Shown: positions 8,269 through 17,341, counted from the stretch's first letter. The stretch: DNA of 31,378 nucleotides from an uncultured Blautia sp. (GCF_937880195.1 NZ_CALFLA010000079.1:1-31378); one strand, 5' to 3'. Notes: generated by a model from the sequence alone, not told the origin. A program made the numbers and translations.

Positions 8269-9240
8269 TTATTTTCTGGATTCAATAAATGCCAGAACCT
8301 CTTCTCTTGAAGGCATAACGCGAAGAGCGCCCTTTCTGGTTGTGATAAGAGACGCAGCAGCATTTGCAAAAGTCAGAAGCTCCTTAAGATTCTCTTCTGT
8401 AAGATCCTCAAGGCCATGTTCCAGAACATAATTCAAGGTACTGGCGCAGAAAGTATCTCCGGCTCCTGTTGTCTCAATGGTGTTTTCCTGTAAGAAAGGA
8501 GCGGCTTCCACACGAAGATCTTTGTAATAAGCCCGGCTTCCGTCTTTTCCCATGGTAATAAGAACCAGCGGGATATTATATTTTTCCCGGATCAGGGCAG
8601 CGCCCTTATCATAGTCTGTAGTTCCAAAAAGGAACTCTACCTCGTTGTCAGAAATCTTCAGCACGTCACACTTGGTAAGGCCGTATTCGATCTCTCTTTT
8701 TGCATCTTCCAGAGATTCCCATAAAGGCGGGCGAAGGTTGGGGTCAAATGTGATAATGCAGCCTGCTTCTTTGGCAAGCTCAATAGCATGGCGGGTGGCC
8801 TCTCTTACTCCTTCATGAGTGGAAGAAAGAGTTCCAAAATGGAAGATCCGTGAAGAAGCGATCAGGTCCTTCTGAACCTCTTCTTTTGTAAGCATCATAT
8901 CGGCGCCTGGATCACGATAAAAAGAAAAATCTCTGTCTCCGTCAGGATATGTATGCACAAAAGCCAGTGTGGTATGGTGTTTTTCGTCCATAATAAGGTT
9001 TCTGGTATCAATTCCTACTTCTTCTACAGCAGTTTTAAGCTGGTTTCCAAACATATCGCTGCCAACCTTACCGATAAAGGCTGTTTTTTTGCCCAGCTTC
9101 TGGAGCATGGCAAGAACATTGCAGGGAGCTCCTCCGGGATTTGCTTCCATAAGAGGATTGCCCTGGGAACTTTCTCCGTTTTCTGTAAAATCAATAAGCA
9201 GTTCACCAAGAGCTGTTACATCATACTGTTTATTCTCCAT
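8269..9240 (-). CDS. Fructokinase (PfkB family)
   Basis: Cytoplasmic sugar kinase, 323 aa, of the PfkB/ribokinase family; closest in appearance to ScrK-type fructokinases, which convert fructose plus ATP to fructose 6-phosphate. The N-terminal substrate region reads ALGELLIDFTENG with NPGGAPCNVLAMLQKLG at about 34-50. The C-terminal signature TTGAGDTFCASTLNYVL contains the GAGD anion hole, with D262 as catalytic base. AAGGAGG lies upstream of the ATG. It is monocistronic, with its own consensus promoter, and diverges from the GlgB-like gene across 180 bases. No sucrose or fructose transporter is beside it. Another PfkB sugar specificity is possible. No clear terminator is seen before the tRNA promoter 15 bases after its stop. 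Confidence 0.86.
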   Translation of the reverse strand: MENKQYDVTALGELLIDFTENGESSQGNPLMEANPGGAPCNVLAMLQKLGKKTAFIGKVGSDMFGNQLKTAVEEVGIDTRNLIMDEKHHTTLAFVHTYPDGDRDFSFYRDPGADMMLTKEEVQKDLIASSRIFHFGTLSSTHEGVREATRHAIELAKEAGCIITFDPNLRPPLWESLEDAKREIEYGLTKCDVLKISDNEVEFLFGTTDYDKGAALIREKYNIPLVLITMGKDGSRAYYKDLRVEAAPFLQENTIETTGAGDTFCASTLNYVLEHGLEDLTEENLKELLTFANAAASLITTRKGALRVMPSREEVLAFIESRK

Positions 9241-9272
9241 AATAAACCTCCTTCAGTATATTCCTTAGTATC

Positions 9273-9301
9273 AATTTATCTCAGACCCAAGGTTTTGTCA
9301 A
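9273..9301 (-). promoter_or_regulatory. Promoter of the fructokinase gene
   Basis: On the minus strand, perfect -35 TTGACA (9296-9301), a 17-base spacer and TAAATT (9273-9278), with the start codon about 32 bases downstream of the -10 and AAGGAGG before it. Confidence 0.75.
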
Positions 9302-9319
9302 ACAAATTTCGGACTAATC

Positions 9320-9348
9320 TTTATTTTTTTCCAAAAAAATGATAAACT
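9320..9348 (+). promoter_or_regulatory. Possible promoter of the GlgB-like gene
   Basis: TTTATT (9320-9325), a 17-base spacer with an A/T tract, then TAAACT (9343-9348). Both boxes are imperfect. The position is sensible: it would give a 5' leader of about 65 bases that contains the hairpin set at 9359-9408. It lies about 20 bases from the divergent fructokinase promoter. Confidence 0.4.
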
Positions 9349-9358
9349 GAATCTATCA

Positions 9359-9411
9359 CAGGTTTTACCCGGCTAAGACCTGGCAAAGGAGCATTAGCCT
9401 GAGACAGGAGG
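9359..9411 (+). promoter_or_regulatory. Structured leader with mutually exclusive hairpins before the GlgB-like gene
   Basis: Three helices compete. A: CAGGTTTTA (9359-9367) with TAAGACCTG (9374-9382), nine pairs including one G-U. B: GGCTAA (9371-9376) with TTAGCC (9394-9399), which uses part of helix A. C: CCTG (9398-9401) with CAGG (9405-9408), which uses part of helix B and enters the AGGAGG ribosome-binding site at 9406-9411. Forming A frees the TTAGCC strand, while forming B blocks C. This geometry could control ribosome access. It does not match a riboswitch class I recognise. Confidence 0.45.
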
Positions 9412-9420
9412 AATGAGAAT

Positions 9421-11655
9421 ATGAACGGAAAAGTTTATGATTATATGGACTGGCCCAGAATTGAAGCAATTGTATACGGAGAAGAACCGTCGCCCAGGGA
9501 CGTTTTAAGTCCAAGACTTACTACTGACGGTATTTTGATCCAGGGATTCTTTCCCGGAGCCGAAACTGCAGAGGTACTGACAGGGCGCAGGGTCTTCCCT
9601 ATGGAGCAGGAAGACGAAGCAGGCTATTTCGCCGTACTGATCCCGGGCAGGAAGATCCCTTCCTATCAGTTCCGTGTAACAAAAGAAGATAAAACAGAAG
9701 TATTCCATGACGCATACGCCTTTCCCGGACAGATTACTGAAGAGGAAGAAAAGGCTTTTTGCGAAGGCGTTTATTACCATGCCTACGAAAAGCTGGGCGC
9801 CCATCCCATCACCTTAAGCCGTGTAAAGGGAACCAGTTTTGCTGTCTGGGCTCCCAACGCAGTCAGCGTCAATGTTGTAGGAGATTTTAACAGCTGGGAC
9901 GGAAGAAGCCATATGATGCACCGAATGCCCATGTCCGGTATTTACGAGCTTTTTATTCCCGGCGTCAAAGAAGGAGATCTTTATAAATATGAGATTCGCC
10001 TCAAAAACGGCGAAAAACTCCTTAAAACAGACCCTTACGGGGCTTGTACAGAGCTTCCCCCGGCTACTGCTTCCGTAGTTGCTGCTCCTGCCGGAGACAT
10101 CCAGTGGGAGGATGAGGACTGGATGCGCAGCCGCAAAAAATACGCGGACAGGAAGCAGCCTGCATCTATTTATGAAACAAGCCTTGACCAGTGGAAAAAC
10201 GGCAAGGAATTGGTTTCTTATGTGAAGAAGCTTGGCTATACCCATGTAGAGCTTCATCCTGTTATGGAGTATCTGGATGAAATTTCCGGTCCTTATTCTA
10301 CTTTCGGATATTTTGCCCCGGACAGACGATTCGGGCTTCCAGGTGATTTTGCCGCCCTGGTCAATCAGCTTCACAAAGAAGGAATCGGCGTGATCCTGGA
10401 CTGGGCTGCCGCCCATTTTCCACGCTATGCCGAAGGTCTGGAGCGGTTTGACGGAACGCCTCTCTATGAGCTTCCAGACCCGGAAATGGCTGTACATCCT
10501 ATGTGGGGAACCCTTCTTTATAATTATGAGAGCCCTATGGTTGCAGATTTTTTGATCTCCAATGCTTTTTACTGGACAGAAGTATATCACGCAGACGGAC
10601 TTCGGCTGGATGATGTGGATTCCATGCTTTATCTGGATTATGGACGTGAAACCGGATGGAAACCTAATCTCTACGGCTCTAATGAAAATCTTGCTGCTGT
10701 GGAATTTTTGAAACATTTAAACTCCATCATAAAAAAGAAAAACCCCGGCGTTCTTATGATCGCCCAGGAAGACGGTCTGTGGCCGGAGCTTACAGACTAT
10801 GCAGAAAACGACCACCCTGGTTTTGATTACAAATGGAACAATAACTGGAGTTCAGATTTTCTTCATTATCTTACTCTTTTACCAAAAGAGCGCCAGTATG
10901 ACCATGACCAGCTTACTCTTTCCATGCTGTACGCTTACTGCGAGCATTATGTACTGACTCTTGGCACAAGAGACGCAGGGGAATTTAAAGACTTTATGGC
11001 AAAGCTTCCGGGAGATGAATCTCAGAAGCTGGCTCAGATAAGAGCTGCCTATACCTACCAGATGCTTCACCCCGGCATCAAAATGACAGCGCCGGGAAAG
11101 GATCTTCCAGAAGAAATGGAAGCCTTTATTCATGATCTGAACGCTTTCTATACTTCCCATCCTGCCCTTTACCAAAAGGATGACGAATATGACGGCTTCG
11201 AATGGATACAGCTTATGAAATATGAAGAAAACATTCTCACCTTTATGCGCAGAACTGATAATCCTGAAGAAACCCTGCTGGCTGTAGTGAATTTCTCAGA
11301 TGTATCCCATGAGAATTATCAGGTCGGCGTTCCTTTCCACGGCAAATATAAAGAAATCTTTAACACAGACCGTAAGGAATACGGCGGTAATGGTCTGGTC
11401 AATCCAAGGGCAAAAACAAGCAGATCTGAAGAATGTGATGAAAGGGAAAACTCTCTGAAACTCCGCGTTCCCGCTTTTGGCGCAGTGATCCTTTCCTGCA
11501 CCCTGACAGAACAGGCAGAAAAAAAGCCTTTGAAGGCCCCGGCCACCAAAAAAAGAACAGCAAAAAAGACAGACAAAAAGACAAAACCGGAAAAGAAGCT
11601 GGCAGCTTCTGCAGCTTCCTCTAAATCCGCTTCCCCCAAAAAGGCAGCCGTTTAA
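9421..11655 (+). CDS. Glycogen-branching-enzyme-like protein with degenerate active site and lysine-rich tail
   Basis: 744-aa protein with the full architecture of 1,4-alpha-glucan branching enzyme (GlgB, GH13). There is an N1 beta-sandwich module (about 10-115), a CBM48 module (about 136-225, SFAVWAPNAVSVNVVGDFNSWD), a GH13 barrel (about 247-560) and a C-terminal beta domain (about 595-695). Catalytic region I keeps D327 and H332 (LDWAAAHFP, normally DWVPAHFP). Region II keeps R395 and nucleophile D397 (GLRLDDVDSMLY). Region III reads MIAQED, with Q449 where the acid/base Glu normally stands. Region IV, normally LSHDEVVHGK, reads LGTRDAGEFK (514-523), so the HD pair is lost. Residues 701-744 are a histone-H1-like tail with 15 Lys and 10 Ala. 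Branching activity is therefore doubtful; a glucan-binding or regulatory role is possible. AGGAGG lies 9 bases before the ATG. No other glycogen gene is adjacent. Confidence 0.8.
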   Translation: MNGKVYDYMDWPRIEAIVYGEEPSPRDVLSPRLTTDGILIQGFFPGAETAEVLTGRRVFPMEQEDEAGYFAVLIPGRKIPSYQFRVTKEDKTEVFHDAYAFPGQITEEEEKAFCEGVYYHAYEKLGAHPITLSRVKGTSFAVWAPNAVSVNVVGDFNSWDGRSHMMHRMPMSGIYELFIPGVKEGDLYKYEIRLKNGEKLLKTDPYGACTELPPATASVVAAPAGDIQWEDEDWMRSRKKYADRKQPASIYETSLDQWKNGKELVSYVKKLGYTHVELHPVMEYLDEISGPYSTFGYFAPDRRFGLPGDFAALVNQLHKEGIGVILDWAAAHFPRYAEGLERFDGTPLYELPDPEMAVHPMWGTLLYNYESPMVADFLISNAFYWTEVYHADGLRLDDVDSMLYLDYGRETGWKPNLYGSNENLAAVEFLKHLNSIIKKKNPGVLMIAQEDGLWPELTDYAENDHPGFDYKWNNNWSSDFLHYLTLLPKERQYDHDQLTLSMLYAYCEHYVLTLGTRDAGEFKDFMAKLPGDESQKLAQIRAAYTYQMLHPGIKMTAPGKDLPEEMEAFIHDLNAFYTSHPALYQKDDEYDGFEWIQLMKYEENILTFMRRTDNPEETLLAVVNFSDVSHENYQVGVPFHGKYKEIFNTDRKEYGGNGLVNPRAKTSRSEECDERENSLKLRVPAFGAVILSCTLTEQAEKKPLKAPATKKRTAKKTDKKTKPEKKLAASAASSKSASPKKAAV

Positions 11656-11663
11656 ACAAAATA

Positions 11664-11705
11664 ACATCCGCCATATTGACACGAGATCGTCAATATGGCG
11701 GATGT
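11664..11705. terminator. Bidirectional terminator between the GlgB-like gene and serA
   Basis: A perfect 17-bp stem: 11664-11680 pairs with 11689-11705 around the loop ACGAGATC. On the plus strand it is followed by CTTTTATAT, and on the minus strand by TTATTTTGTTT, so it can end both converging transcripts (the GlgB-like gene and the leuB-to-serA operon). Confidence 0.88.
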
Positions 11706-11727
11706 CTTTTATATCATTTTCATTTGA

Positions 11728-12891
11728 TTATTTCACCACGCGAACCTTAGATACGCCGTCTACTGCTTCAAGGGCTGCAAGAGCCTCTTTGGATGCCGCG
11801 CTTTCCAGATCGATCAGAGTATAAGCGTATTCGCCTTTACTCTTGTTTGTCATATCTGCAATATTCAGTCCTTCTGCTCCAAGGATCTGTGTTACCTGGC
11901 TGATCATATTGGGGATATTTTTGTGACAGATGGCAATACGTCCTACCGCCACGCAGGTTCCCATATCGCAGTCCGGGAAGTTTACAGAATTTTTGATGTT
12001 TCCGTTTTCCAGGAAGTTTCTCAATTCCTTCACAGCCATCTCCGCACAGTTTTCCTCTGATTCCTCTGTAGACGCACCAAGGTGAGGCGTTACAAGGATT
12101 CCTTCTCTTCCCGCCACAAGAGGATTGGCAAAGTCTGTTACATACTTTTTCACCTTGCCGCTTTCAATGGCATGGATCAGGGCTTCTTCATCAACAAGAA
12201 GATCTCTTGCAAAGTTCAGAAGAACAACGCCGTCCTTCATTTTTTCAAAGGCTTCTTTGTTGATCATTTTTTTCGTGCTTTCAAGAAGCGGAACATGAAT
12301 GGTAATATAGTCGCACTGGCTGTAAATTTCATCCAGAGATTTGCTGTGTTTAATTGTTCTGGAAAGATTCCATGCAGCGTCAATGGAAATATAAGGATCA
12401 TATCCATAAACCTCCATGCCCAGATGGGTAGCAGAGTTGGCAACAAGAGCGCCAATAGCGCCAAGGCCGATAATTCCCAGCTTCTTGCCGCTGATCTCGC
12501 AGCCTGCAAACTGTTTTTTCTGCTTTTCTGCACGTTTGTCAATATCATTCTTGTCTGTCTGTCCTGCCACCCATTCAATACCGCCTACGATATCACGAGA
12601 AGCCAGAAGCATTCCTGCAAGAACAAGCTCCTTTACGCCGTTTGCATTGGCTCCGGGAGTATTAAATACAACGATTCCCTTTTCTGCGCATTCTGAAACC
12701 GGGATATTGTTTACGCCTGCGCCTGCCCGGGCAATGGCCTTTACTGTATTTCCAAGATCCATGTCGTGCATTTTGGCGCTTCTGACAAGGACGGCGTCCG
12801 CATCATGAATCTCTTCTGTTTTTTTATAATCTTCACTGAACAGCCCAAGACCTCTTTCGGCAATAGGGTTCAGGCAATGATACTGAAACAT
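11728..12891 (-). CDS. serA: D-3-phosphoglycerate dehydrogenase
   Basis: First enzyme of serine synthesis: oxidises 3-phosphoglycerate to 3-phosphohydroxypyruvate with NAD. Cytoplasmic, 387 aa, the short form. The NAD fold shows GLGAIG at 142-147 with D165 (YGYDP) about 20 residues later. Active-site residues R229 (NFARD) and H270 (TPHLGAST) are clear. The usual Glu of the Arg-Glu-His triad (DVFxxEP in E. coli) is not obvious; the segment reads TDFANPL here. A C-terminal ACT domain (about 315-387, NIPNMISQVTQILGAEGLNIADM) would bind a regulatory amino acid, typically serine. Its ATG shares one base with the serC stop (TAATG) and it is last in the leuB-ilvD-ilvB-serC-serA run, ahead of a strong terminator. 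Confidence 0.92.
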   Translation of the reverse strand: MFQYHCLNPIAERGLGLFSEDYKKTEEIHDADAVLVRSAKMHDMDLGNTVKAIARAGAGVNNIPVSECAEKGIVVFNTPGANANGVKELVLAGMLLASRDIVGGIEWVAGQTDKNDIDKRAEKQKKQFAGCEISGKKLGIIGLGAIGALVANSATHLGMEVYGYDPYISIDAAWNLSRTIKHSKSLDEIYSQCDYITIHVPLLESTKKMINKEAFEKMKDGVVLLNFARDLLVDEEALIHAIESGKVKKYVTDFANPLVAGREGILVTPHLGASTEESEENCAEMAVKELRNFLENGNIKNSVNFPDCDMGTCVAVGRIAICHKNIPNMISQVTQILGAEGLNIADMTNKSKGEYAYTLIDLESAASKEALAALEAVDGVSKVRVVK

Positions 12892-13973
12892 TACGCATTC
12901 TCCTCCTCAAACTTCTTCATAAATGCAACCAGGGCTTCCACACCTTCCTTTGGCATTGCGTTATAAATACTTGCCCGCATGCCGCCTACGGTTCTGTGTC
13001 CCTTCAGATTTACAAGACCGGCTGCTTTTGCTTCTTTTACGAATTTTGCATCCAGTTCCTTGTCTCCTGTCACAAAAGGAACGTTCATAAGAGAGCGGGA
13101 GGCTGGTTCTACTGTTCCCTTAAAGAGCCTGCTCTCATCCAGGAAATCATAGAGGATCTTTGCTTTTTCTTCATTTCTTCTTTTCATTTCCTCTAATCCG
13201 CCCATGGATTTCAGCCACTTAAACACCTTGCCGCATACATAAATACAGTATGCGTTAGGCGTATTATAAAGAGAGCCTGCGTCTGCATGTGTTTTATAGG
13301 TAAGCATGGTTGGCGTTCCGGGAAGAACGTCCTCTGTAATAAGATCCTCCCGAATAATCACGATCACCATACCTGCCGGTCCGATATTTTTTTGAACTCC
13401 GCCGTAGATAATGCCGTATTTGCTCACATCCACCGGCTCAGAAAGGAAGCATGAAGATACGTCTGCTACCAGAGTTTTACCCTTGGTATTAGGAAGCGTT
13501 TTATATTTTGTTCCATAAATGGTGTTGTTCTCACAAATATAAATATAATCTGCATCAGGACTTATGGGAAGGTCGCTGCAGTCAGGAATATAGGAAAAAG
13601 TTTTATCTTCAGAAGACGCGATCTTATTGACCTTTCCATACTTCTGAGCCTCCTGGTATGCCTTCTTCGCCCACTGTCCGGTAACAATATAATCTGCCAC
13701 CTTGTTCTTCATCAGGTTCATAGGGATCATGGCAAACTGCTGGGATGCTCCGCCCTGGAGAAACAGTACCTTGTAGTTGTCAGGAATGTTCATCAGTTCT
13801 CTGAGATCCTTTTCTGCATCGTCAAGGATCTTCTGAAATTCCGGGCTTCTATGGCTCATCTCCATAACAGACATGCCGCTTCCCTGATAATCCATCATTT
13901 CTTCTGCCACTTCTTTCAGCACGGCTTCCGGCAATACTGCCGGGCCTGCGGAAAAGTTGTAAACTCTGCTCAT
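12891..13973 (-). CDS. serC: Phosphoserine aminotransferase
   Basis: PLP enzyme, 360 aa, that converts 3-phosphohydroxypyruvate and glutamate to phosphoserine, the step after SerA; the family also acts in pyridoxal phosphate synthesis. The N-terminus YNFSAGPAVLPEAVL and SHRSPEF (40-46) are class-defining. The PLP lysine is K195 in YGGVQKNIGPAG. The C-terminus has GHRTVGGMRASIYNAMP. Length matches the family. The ATG overlaps the ilvB stop by four bases (ATGA) with GAGGAGG upstream inside ilvB, which implies translational coupling of serine and branched-chain genes. serB is not in the window. Confidence 0.95.
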   Translation of the reverse strand: MSRVYNFSAGPAVLPEAVLKEVAEEMMDYQGSGMSVMEMSHRSPEFQKILDDAEKDLRELMNIPDNYKVLFLQGGASQQFAMIPMNLMKNKVADYIVTGQWAKKAYQEAQKYGKVNKIASSEDKTFSYIPDCSDLPISPDADYIYICENNTIYGTKYKTLPNTKGKTLVADVSSCFLSEPVDVSKYGIIYGGVQKNIGPAGMVIVIIREDLITEDVLPGTPTMLTYKTHADAGSLYNTPNAYCIYVCGKVFKWLKSMGGLEEMKRRNEEKAKILYDFLDESRLFKGTVEPASRSLMNVPFVTGDKELDAKFVKEAKAAGLVNLKGHRTVGGMRASIYNAMPKEGVEALVAFMKKFEEENA

Positions 13974-15646
13974 TTTTTCATATCCTCCTCGTCAAAAACA
14001 TCATCAATGCTTGCACCTGCAGGCACCATTGGGAATACGCTTAAATCCTGGTCGATCCAACAGTCCAGAACCACCGGACCCGGAGAAGAAAGGGCTTCTT
14101 TTAAAGCCGGCTCTACCTCTTCCATTTTGGTAACGCGGATAGCCTTTGCTCCCATGCCCTCAGAAATCTTCACAAAGTCTACCGCATCATTTAATACAGT
14201 ATGTGAATATCTGTGATCATAGAACAAAGTCTGCCACTGGCGGACCATACCCAGAACATGGTTGTTCAGGACGATCTGCACAAGGGGTCTTCCACAGCGC
14301 ACTGCTGTTGCAATCTCATTCATGTTCATACGGAAGCAGCCGTCTCCTGCAATATTTACTACAGTTTTATCTGGTCTTCCTGTTTTTGCTCCAATAGCAG
14401 CCCCAAGACCATAGCCCATGGTTCCCAGTCCGCCGGAGGTCAAAAACGTTCTCGGTTCTTTGTATTTATAATACTGAGCAGCCCACATCTGATGCTGTCC
14501 TACATCTGTAGTGATAATGGCGTCTCCATTTGTCAGCTCATACAGCTTTTCGATCACATAAGGACCTGTAAGCTGTGTATGGTCGTAATTCAGCGGATAT
14601 CTGGCTTTCATTTCCTGAATGTGTTCCATCCACTTCGGATGTTTCTTCTCCGGTATTCCTTCCAGAAGTCTTCTTAATACTTCTTTCAGGTCGCCCTCTA
14701 TATAAGCGTCCACAAGTACGTTTTTGTTGATCTCCGCCGCGTCAATATCAATCTGGATAATCTTTGCTTTATTGGCAAAAGTCTTCACATTTCCGGTAAC
14801 GCGGTCGCTGAACCGGGCTCCCAGAACGATCAGAAGGTCGCACTGGCTTACTCCAAGGTTGGAGGTCTTTGTTCCGTGCATTCCAAGCATTCCTGTATAA
14901 TAAGGATCCTCGCCGGAAAATCCGCCCTTGCCCATCAGACTGTCGCATACCGGAGCCTGGATCCTGTGCGCCAGTTCCGTGATCTCCTTTGTAGCGCCTG
15001 AGATCACAGCGCCGCCGCCTACGAAAATAAACGGCTTTTCAGCGTTTTTGATCATTTCAACGGCTGTATTTACGTCTGCTTTTCGGATTTCGCTTGTTTC
15101 CCGGTTTACTGTTGCTGGACGGCGGGGAGAATACTCATACAAAGCCCCTGTAACGTCCTTGGTAACATCCACCAGAACCGGACCAGGGCGTCCGCTTTTT
15201 GCAATGTAAAAGGCCTTGCGGATGGTTTCTGCAAGTTTGCTGATATCTTTTACAATATAGCTGTGCTTTGTAATGGGCATTACAATACCGGCAATATCTA
15301 CCTCCTGGAAGGAGTCCTTTCCGAGAAGGGGTTTGCCTACATTGGCTGTAATCGCTACAACGGGAACAGAATCCATCATTGCTGTGGCGATTCCTGTCAC
15401 CAGGTTGGTAGCTCCCGGACCGGAAGTTGCCATACAAACGCCAACCTTGCCTGTAGCCCTTGCATATCCGTCTGCCGCATGGGCCGCTCCCTGCTCATGG
15501 GAGGTAAGAATATGATGGATCTCATCTTTATATTTATAAAGCGCATCGTAGACATTCAGTATCGCTCCTCCCGGATAACCAAAGACTGTGTCTACTCCCT
15601 GCTCCTTCAGACACTCTATAATAATCTCTGCACCTGTAAGCTGCAT
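13970..15646 (-). CDS. ilvB: Acetolactate synthase, large (catalytic) subunit
   Basis: ThDP-dependent enzyme, 558 aa, that condenses pyruvate with pyruvate or 2-oxobutyrate in valine/leucine/isoleucine synthesis. The catalytic Glu is E51 (TSHEQGAAHAADGYARATG). The ThDP/Mg motif starts GDG at 434-436 and ends NN near 461-462. FAD-region features are present (e.g. GARFSDRVTGN). It looks biosynthetic rather than the catabolic AlsS type, given its neighbours. The usual regulatory subunit gene ilvN does not follow: serC overlaps its stop directly. It starts 21 bases after ilvD with AGGAGG before the ATG. Feedback control would need an unlinked IlvN/IlvH, or be absent. Confidence 0.93.
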   Translation of the reverse strand: MQLTGAEIIIECLKEQGVDTVFGYPGGAILNVYDALYKYKDEIHHILTSHEQGAAHAADGYARATGKVGVCMATSGPGATNLVTGIATAMMDSVPVVAITANVGKPLLGKDSFQEVDIAGIVMPITKHSYIVKDISKLAETIRKAFYIAKSGRPGPVLVDVTKDVTGALYEYSPRRPATVNRETSEIRKADVNTAVEMIKNAEKPFIFVGGGAVISGATKEITELAHRIQAPVCDSLMGKGGFSGEDPYYTGMLGMHGTKTSNLGVSQCDLLIVLGARFSDRVTGNVKTFANKAKIIQIDIDAAEINKNVLVDAYIEGDLKEVLRRLLEGIPEKKHPKWMEHIQEMKARYPLNYDHTQLTGPYVIEKLYELTNGDAIITTDVGQHQMWAAQYYKYKEPRTFLTSGGLGTMGYGLGAAIGAKTGRPDKTVVNIAGDGCFRMNMNEIATAVRCGRPLVQIVLNNHVLGMVRQWQTLFYDHRYSHTVLNDAVDFVKISEGMGAKAIRVTKMEEVEPALKEALSSPGPVVLDCWIDQDLSVFPMVPAGASIDDVFDEEDMKK

Positions 15647-15667
15647 AGGGTTTCCTCCTTTTTTTGT

Positions 15668-17341
15668 TTATTTTACCTTTGGAACCTCAAGAATCGCTCC
15701 CCTGTTTCCTGATGTCACCATGGCTGCATATCTTGCCAGATATCCTGTGGTAACTTTTGGTTCTCTTGGCTGCCATTTTTCTTTTCGTGCTTTCATTTCC
15801 TCGTCGGAAACCTTTACTTCCAGCTTCAAGGCCGGAATATCAATGCTGATGATATCTCCCTCTTCAATCAGTGCAATGGGGCCTCCCACTGCCGCCTCCG
15901 GAGAAACATGGCCGATGGACGCGCCTCTGGAAGCTCCGCTGAAACGCCCGTCTGTGATCAGAGCCACGGAAGAACCAAGTCCCATTCCTGCAATGGCTGA
16001 TGTGGGGTTCAGCATCTCTCTCATACCTGGGCCGCCCTTAGGACCTTCATAGCGGATTACCACAACGTCTCCAGAAACAATCTTTCCTCCCTTGATCGCC
16101 GCAATAGCATCCTCTTCACAGTCAAAGACTCTTGCAGGGCCTTCATGGACCATCATTTCTTCTACCACTGCGGAACGTTTTACCACGCCGCCGTCAGGAG
16201 CAAGATTACCTTTCAGAACAGCAAGGCCGCCTGTCTGACTATAGGGATTGTCAATAGGACGGATCACCTCAGGATCTCGGTTTATGCAGTCCTTTATATT
16301 TTCTCCTACAGTCTTTCCGGTTACGGTCATGCAGTCTGTGTGAAGCAGTCCCTTTTTGTTCAGCTCATTCATAACTGCATAAACTCCGCCTGCCTCGTTC
16401 AGATCTTCCATGTATGTGGGGCCTGCCGGAGCCAGGTGGCAGAGATTCGGTGTTTTTTCACTGATACCGTTGGCAAAACTAATGTCAAAGTCCATGCCGA
16501 TCTCATGGGCGATAGCCGGAAGATGAAGCATACTGTTGGTGGAACATCCAAGAGCCATATCTACTGTCAGTGCGTTCAGGATCGCGTCTTCTGTCATAAT
16601 ATCTCTTGGACGGATATTTCTTCTGTACATTTCCATAACCTGCATTCCCGCATGTTTTGCCAGGCGGATACGCTCAGAGTAAACAGCCGGGATCGTTCCG
16701 TTTCCTCCAAGTCCCATGCCAAGAACTTCTGTCAGGCAGTTCATGGAGTTGGCTGTATACATACCGGAACAGGAACCGCAGGTAGGACAGGTTTTATTTT
16801 CGTATTCTGTCAGCTCGTCCTCTGTAATATTTCCCGCCGCATAAGCGCCTACTGCCTCAAACATGCTGGAAAGACTTGTTTTATGTCCGTGGATGTGTCC
16901 GGCCATCATAGGGCCGCCGCTGACAAACACTGTAGGAACATTAATACGAGCCGCCGCCATCAGAAGTCCGGGAACGTTTTTGTCACAGTTTGGAACCATA
17001 ACAAGAGCATCGAACTGATGAGCCATTGCCATTGCCTCTGTAGAATCTGCGATCAGATCTCTTGTTACAAGAGAATATTTCATGCCTGTATGTCCCATGG
17101 CGATTCCATCGCATACAGCAATAGCCGGGAATACAACTGGAGTTCCGCCTGCCATGGCCACTCCCTGTTTTACAGCCTCCACGATCTTGTCAAGGTTCAT
17201 ATGTCCGGGAACGATTTCATTGTAGGAACTTACGATTCCCACCATGGGCCGTTCCATTTCTTCTTTTGTATAGCCCAGCGCATTAAACAGGGATCTGTGA
17301 GGGGCCTGCTGCGAGCCTTTTTTTACTGCGTCACTTCTCAT
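15668..17341 (-). CDS. ilvD: Dihydroxy-acid dehydratase
   Basis: Iron-sulfur dehydratase, 557 aa, that makes 2-keto acids from 2,3-dihydroxy acids in valine/isoleucine synthesis. Likely cluster ligands by family position are C77 (AIAVCDG), C119 ([10 protein letters not shown]) and C191 ([19 protein letters not shown]). C-terminal motifs include [12 protein letters not shown] and [14 protein letters not shown]. Length matches the family exactly. It is second in the operon, 63 bases after leuB, and is preceded by a region able to form alternative hairpins. GAGGAG stands ~10 bases before the ATG. The cluster would be oxygen-sensitive, in keeping with an anaerobe. Confidence 0.95.
   Translation of the reverse strand: MRSDAVKKGSQQAPHRSLFNALGYTKEEMERPMVGIVSSYNEIVPGHMNLDKIVEAVKQGVAMAGGTPVVFPAIAVCDGIAMGHTGMKYSLVTRDLIADSTEAMAMAHQFDALVMVPNCDKNVPGLLMAAARINVPTVFVSGGPMMAGHIHGHKTSLSSMFEAVGAYAAGNITEDELTEYENKTCPTCGSCSGMYTANSMNCLTEVLGMGLGGNGTIPAVYSERIRLAKHAGMQVMEMYRRNIRPRDIMTEDAILNALTVDMALGCSTNSMLHLPAIAHEIGMDFDISFANGISEKTPNLCHLAPAGPTYMEDLNEAGGVYAVMNELNKKGLLHTDCMTVTGKTVGENIKDCINRDPEVIRPIDNPYSQTGGLAVLKGNLAPDGGVVKRSAVVEEMMVHEGPARVFDCEEDAIAAIKGGKIVSGDVVVIRYEGPKGGPGMREMLNPTSAIAGMGLGSSVALITDGRFSGASRGASIGHVSPEAAVGGPIALIEEGDIISIDIPALKLEVKVSDEEMKARKEKWQPREPKVTTGYLARYAAMVTSGNRGAILEVPKVK

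Noticed and set aside
7389..8288. 299-codon plus-strand frame opposite the amidohydrolase and tRNA
   Set aside because: It is antisense to well-supported features and runs through a tRNA; no protein family character.
9814..10716. 300-codon minus-strand frame opposite the GlgB-like gene
   Set aside because: Shadow frame of a strongly supported coding region.
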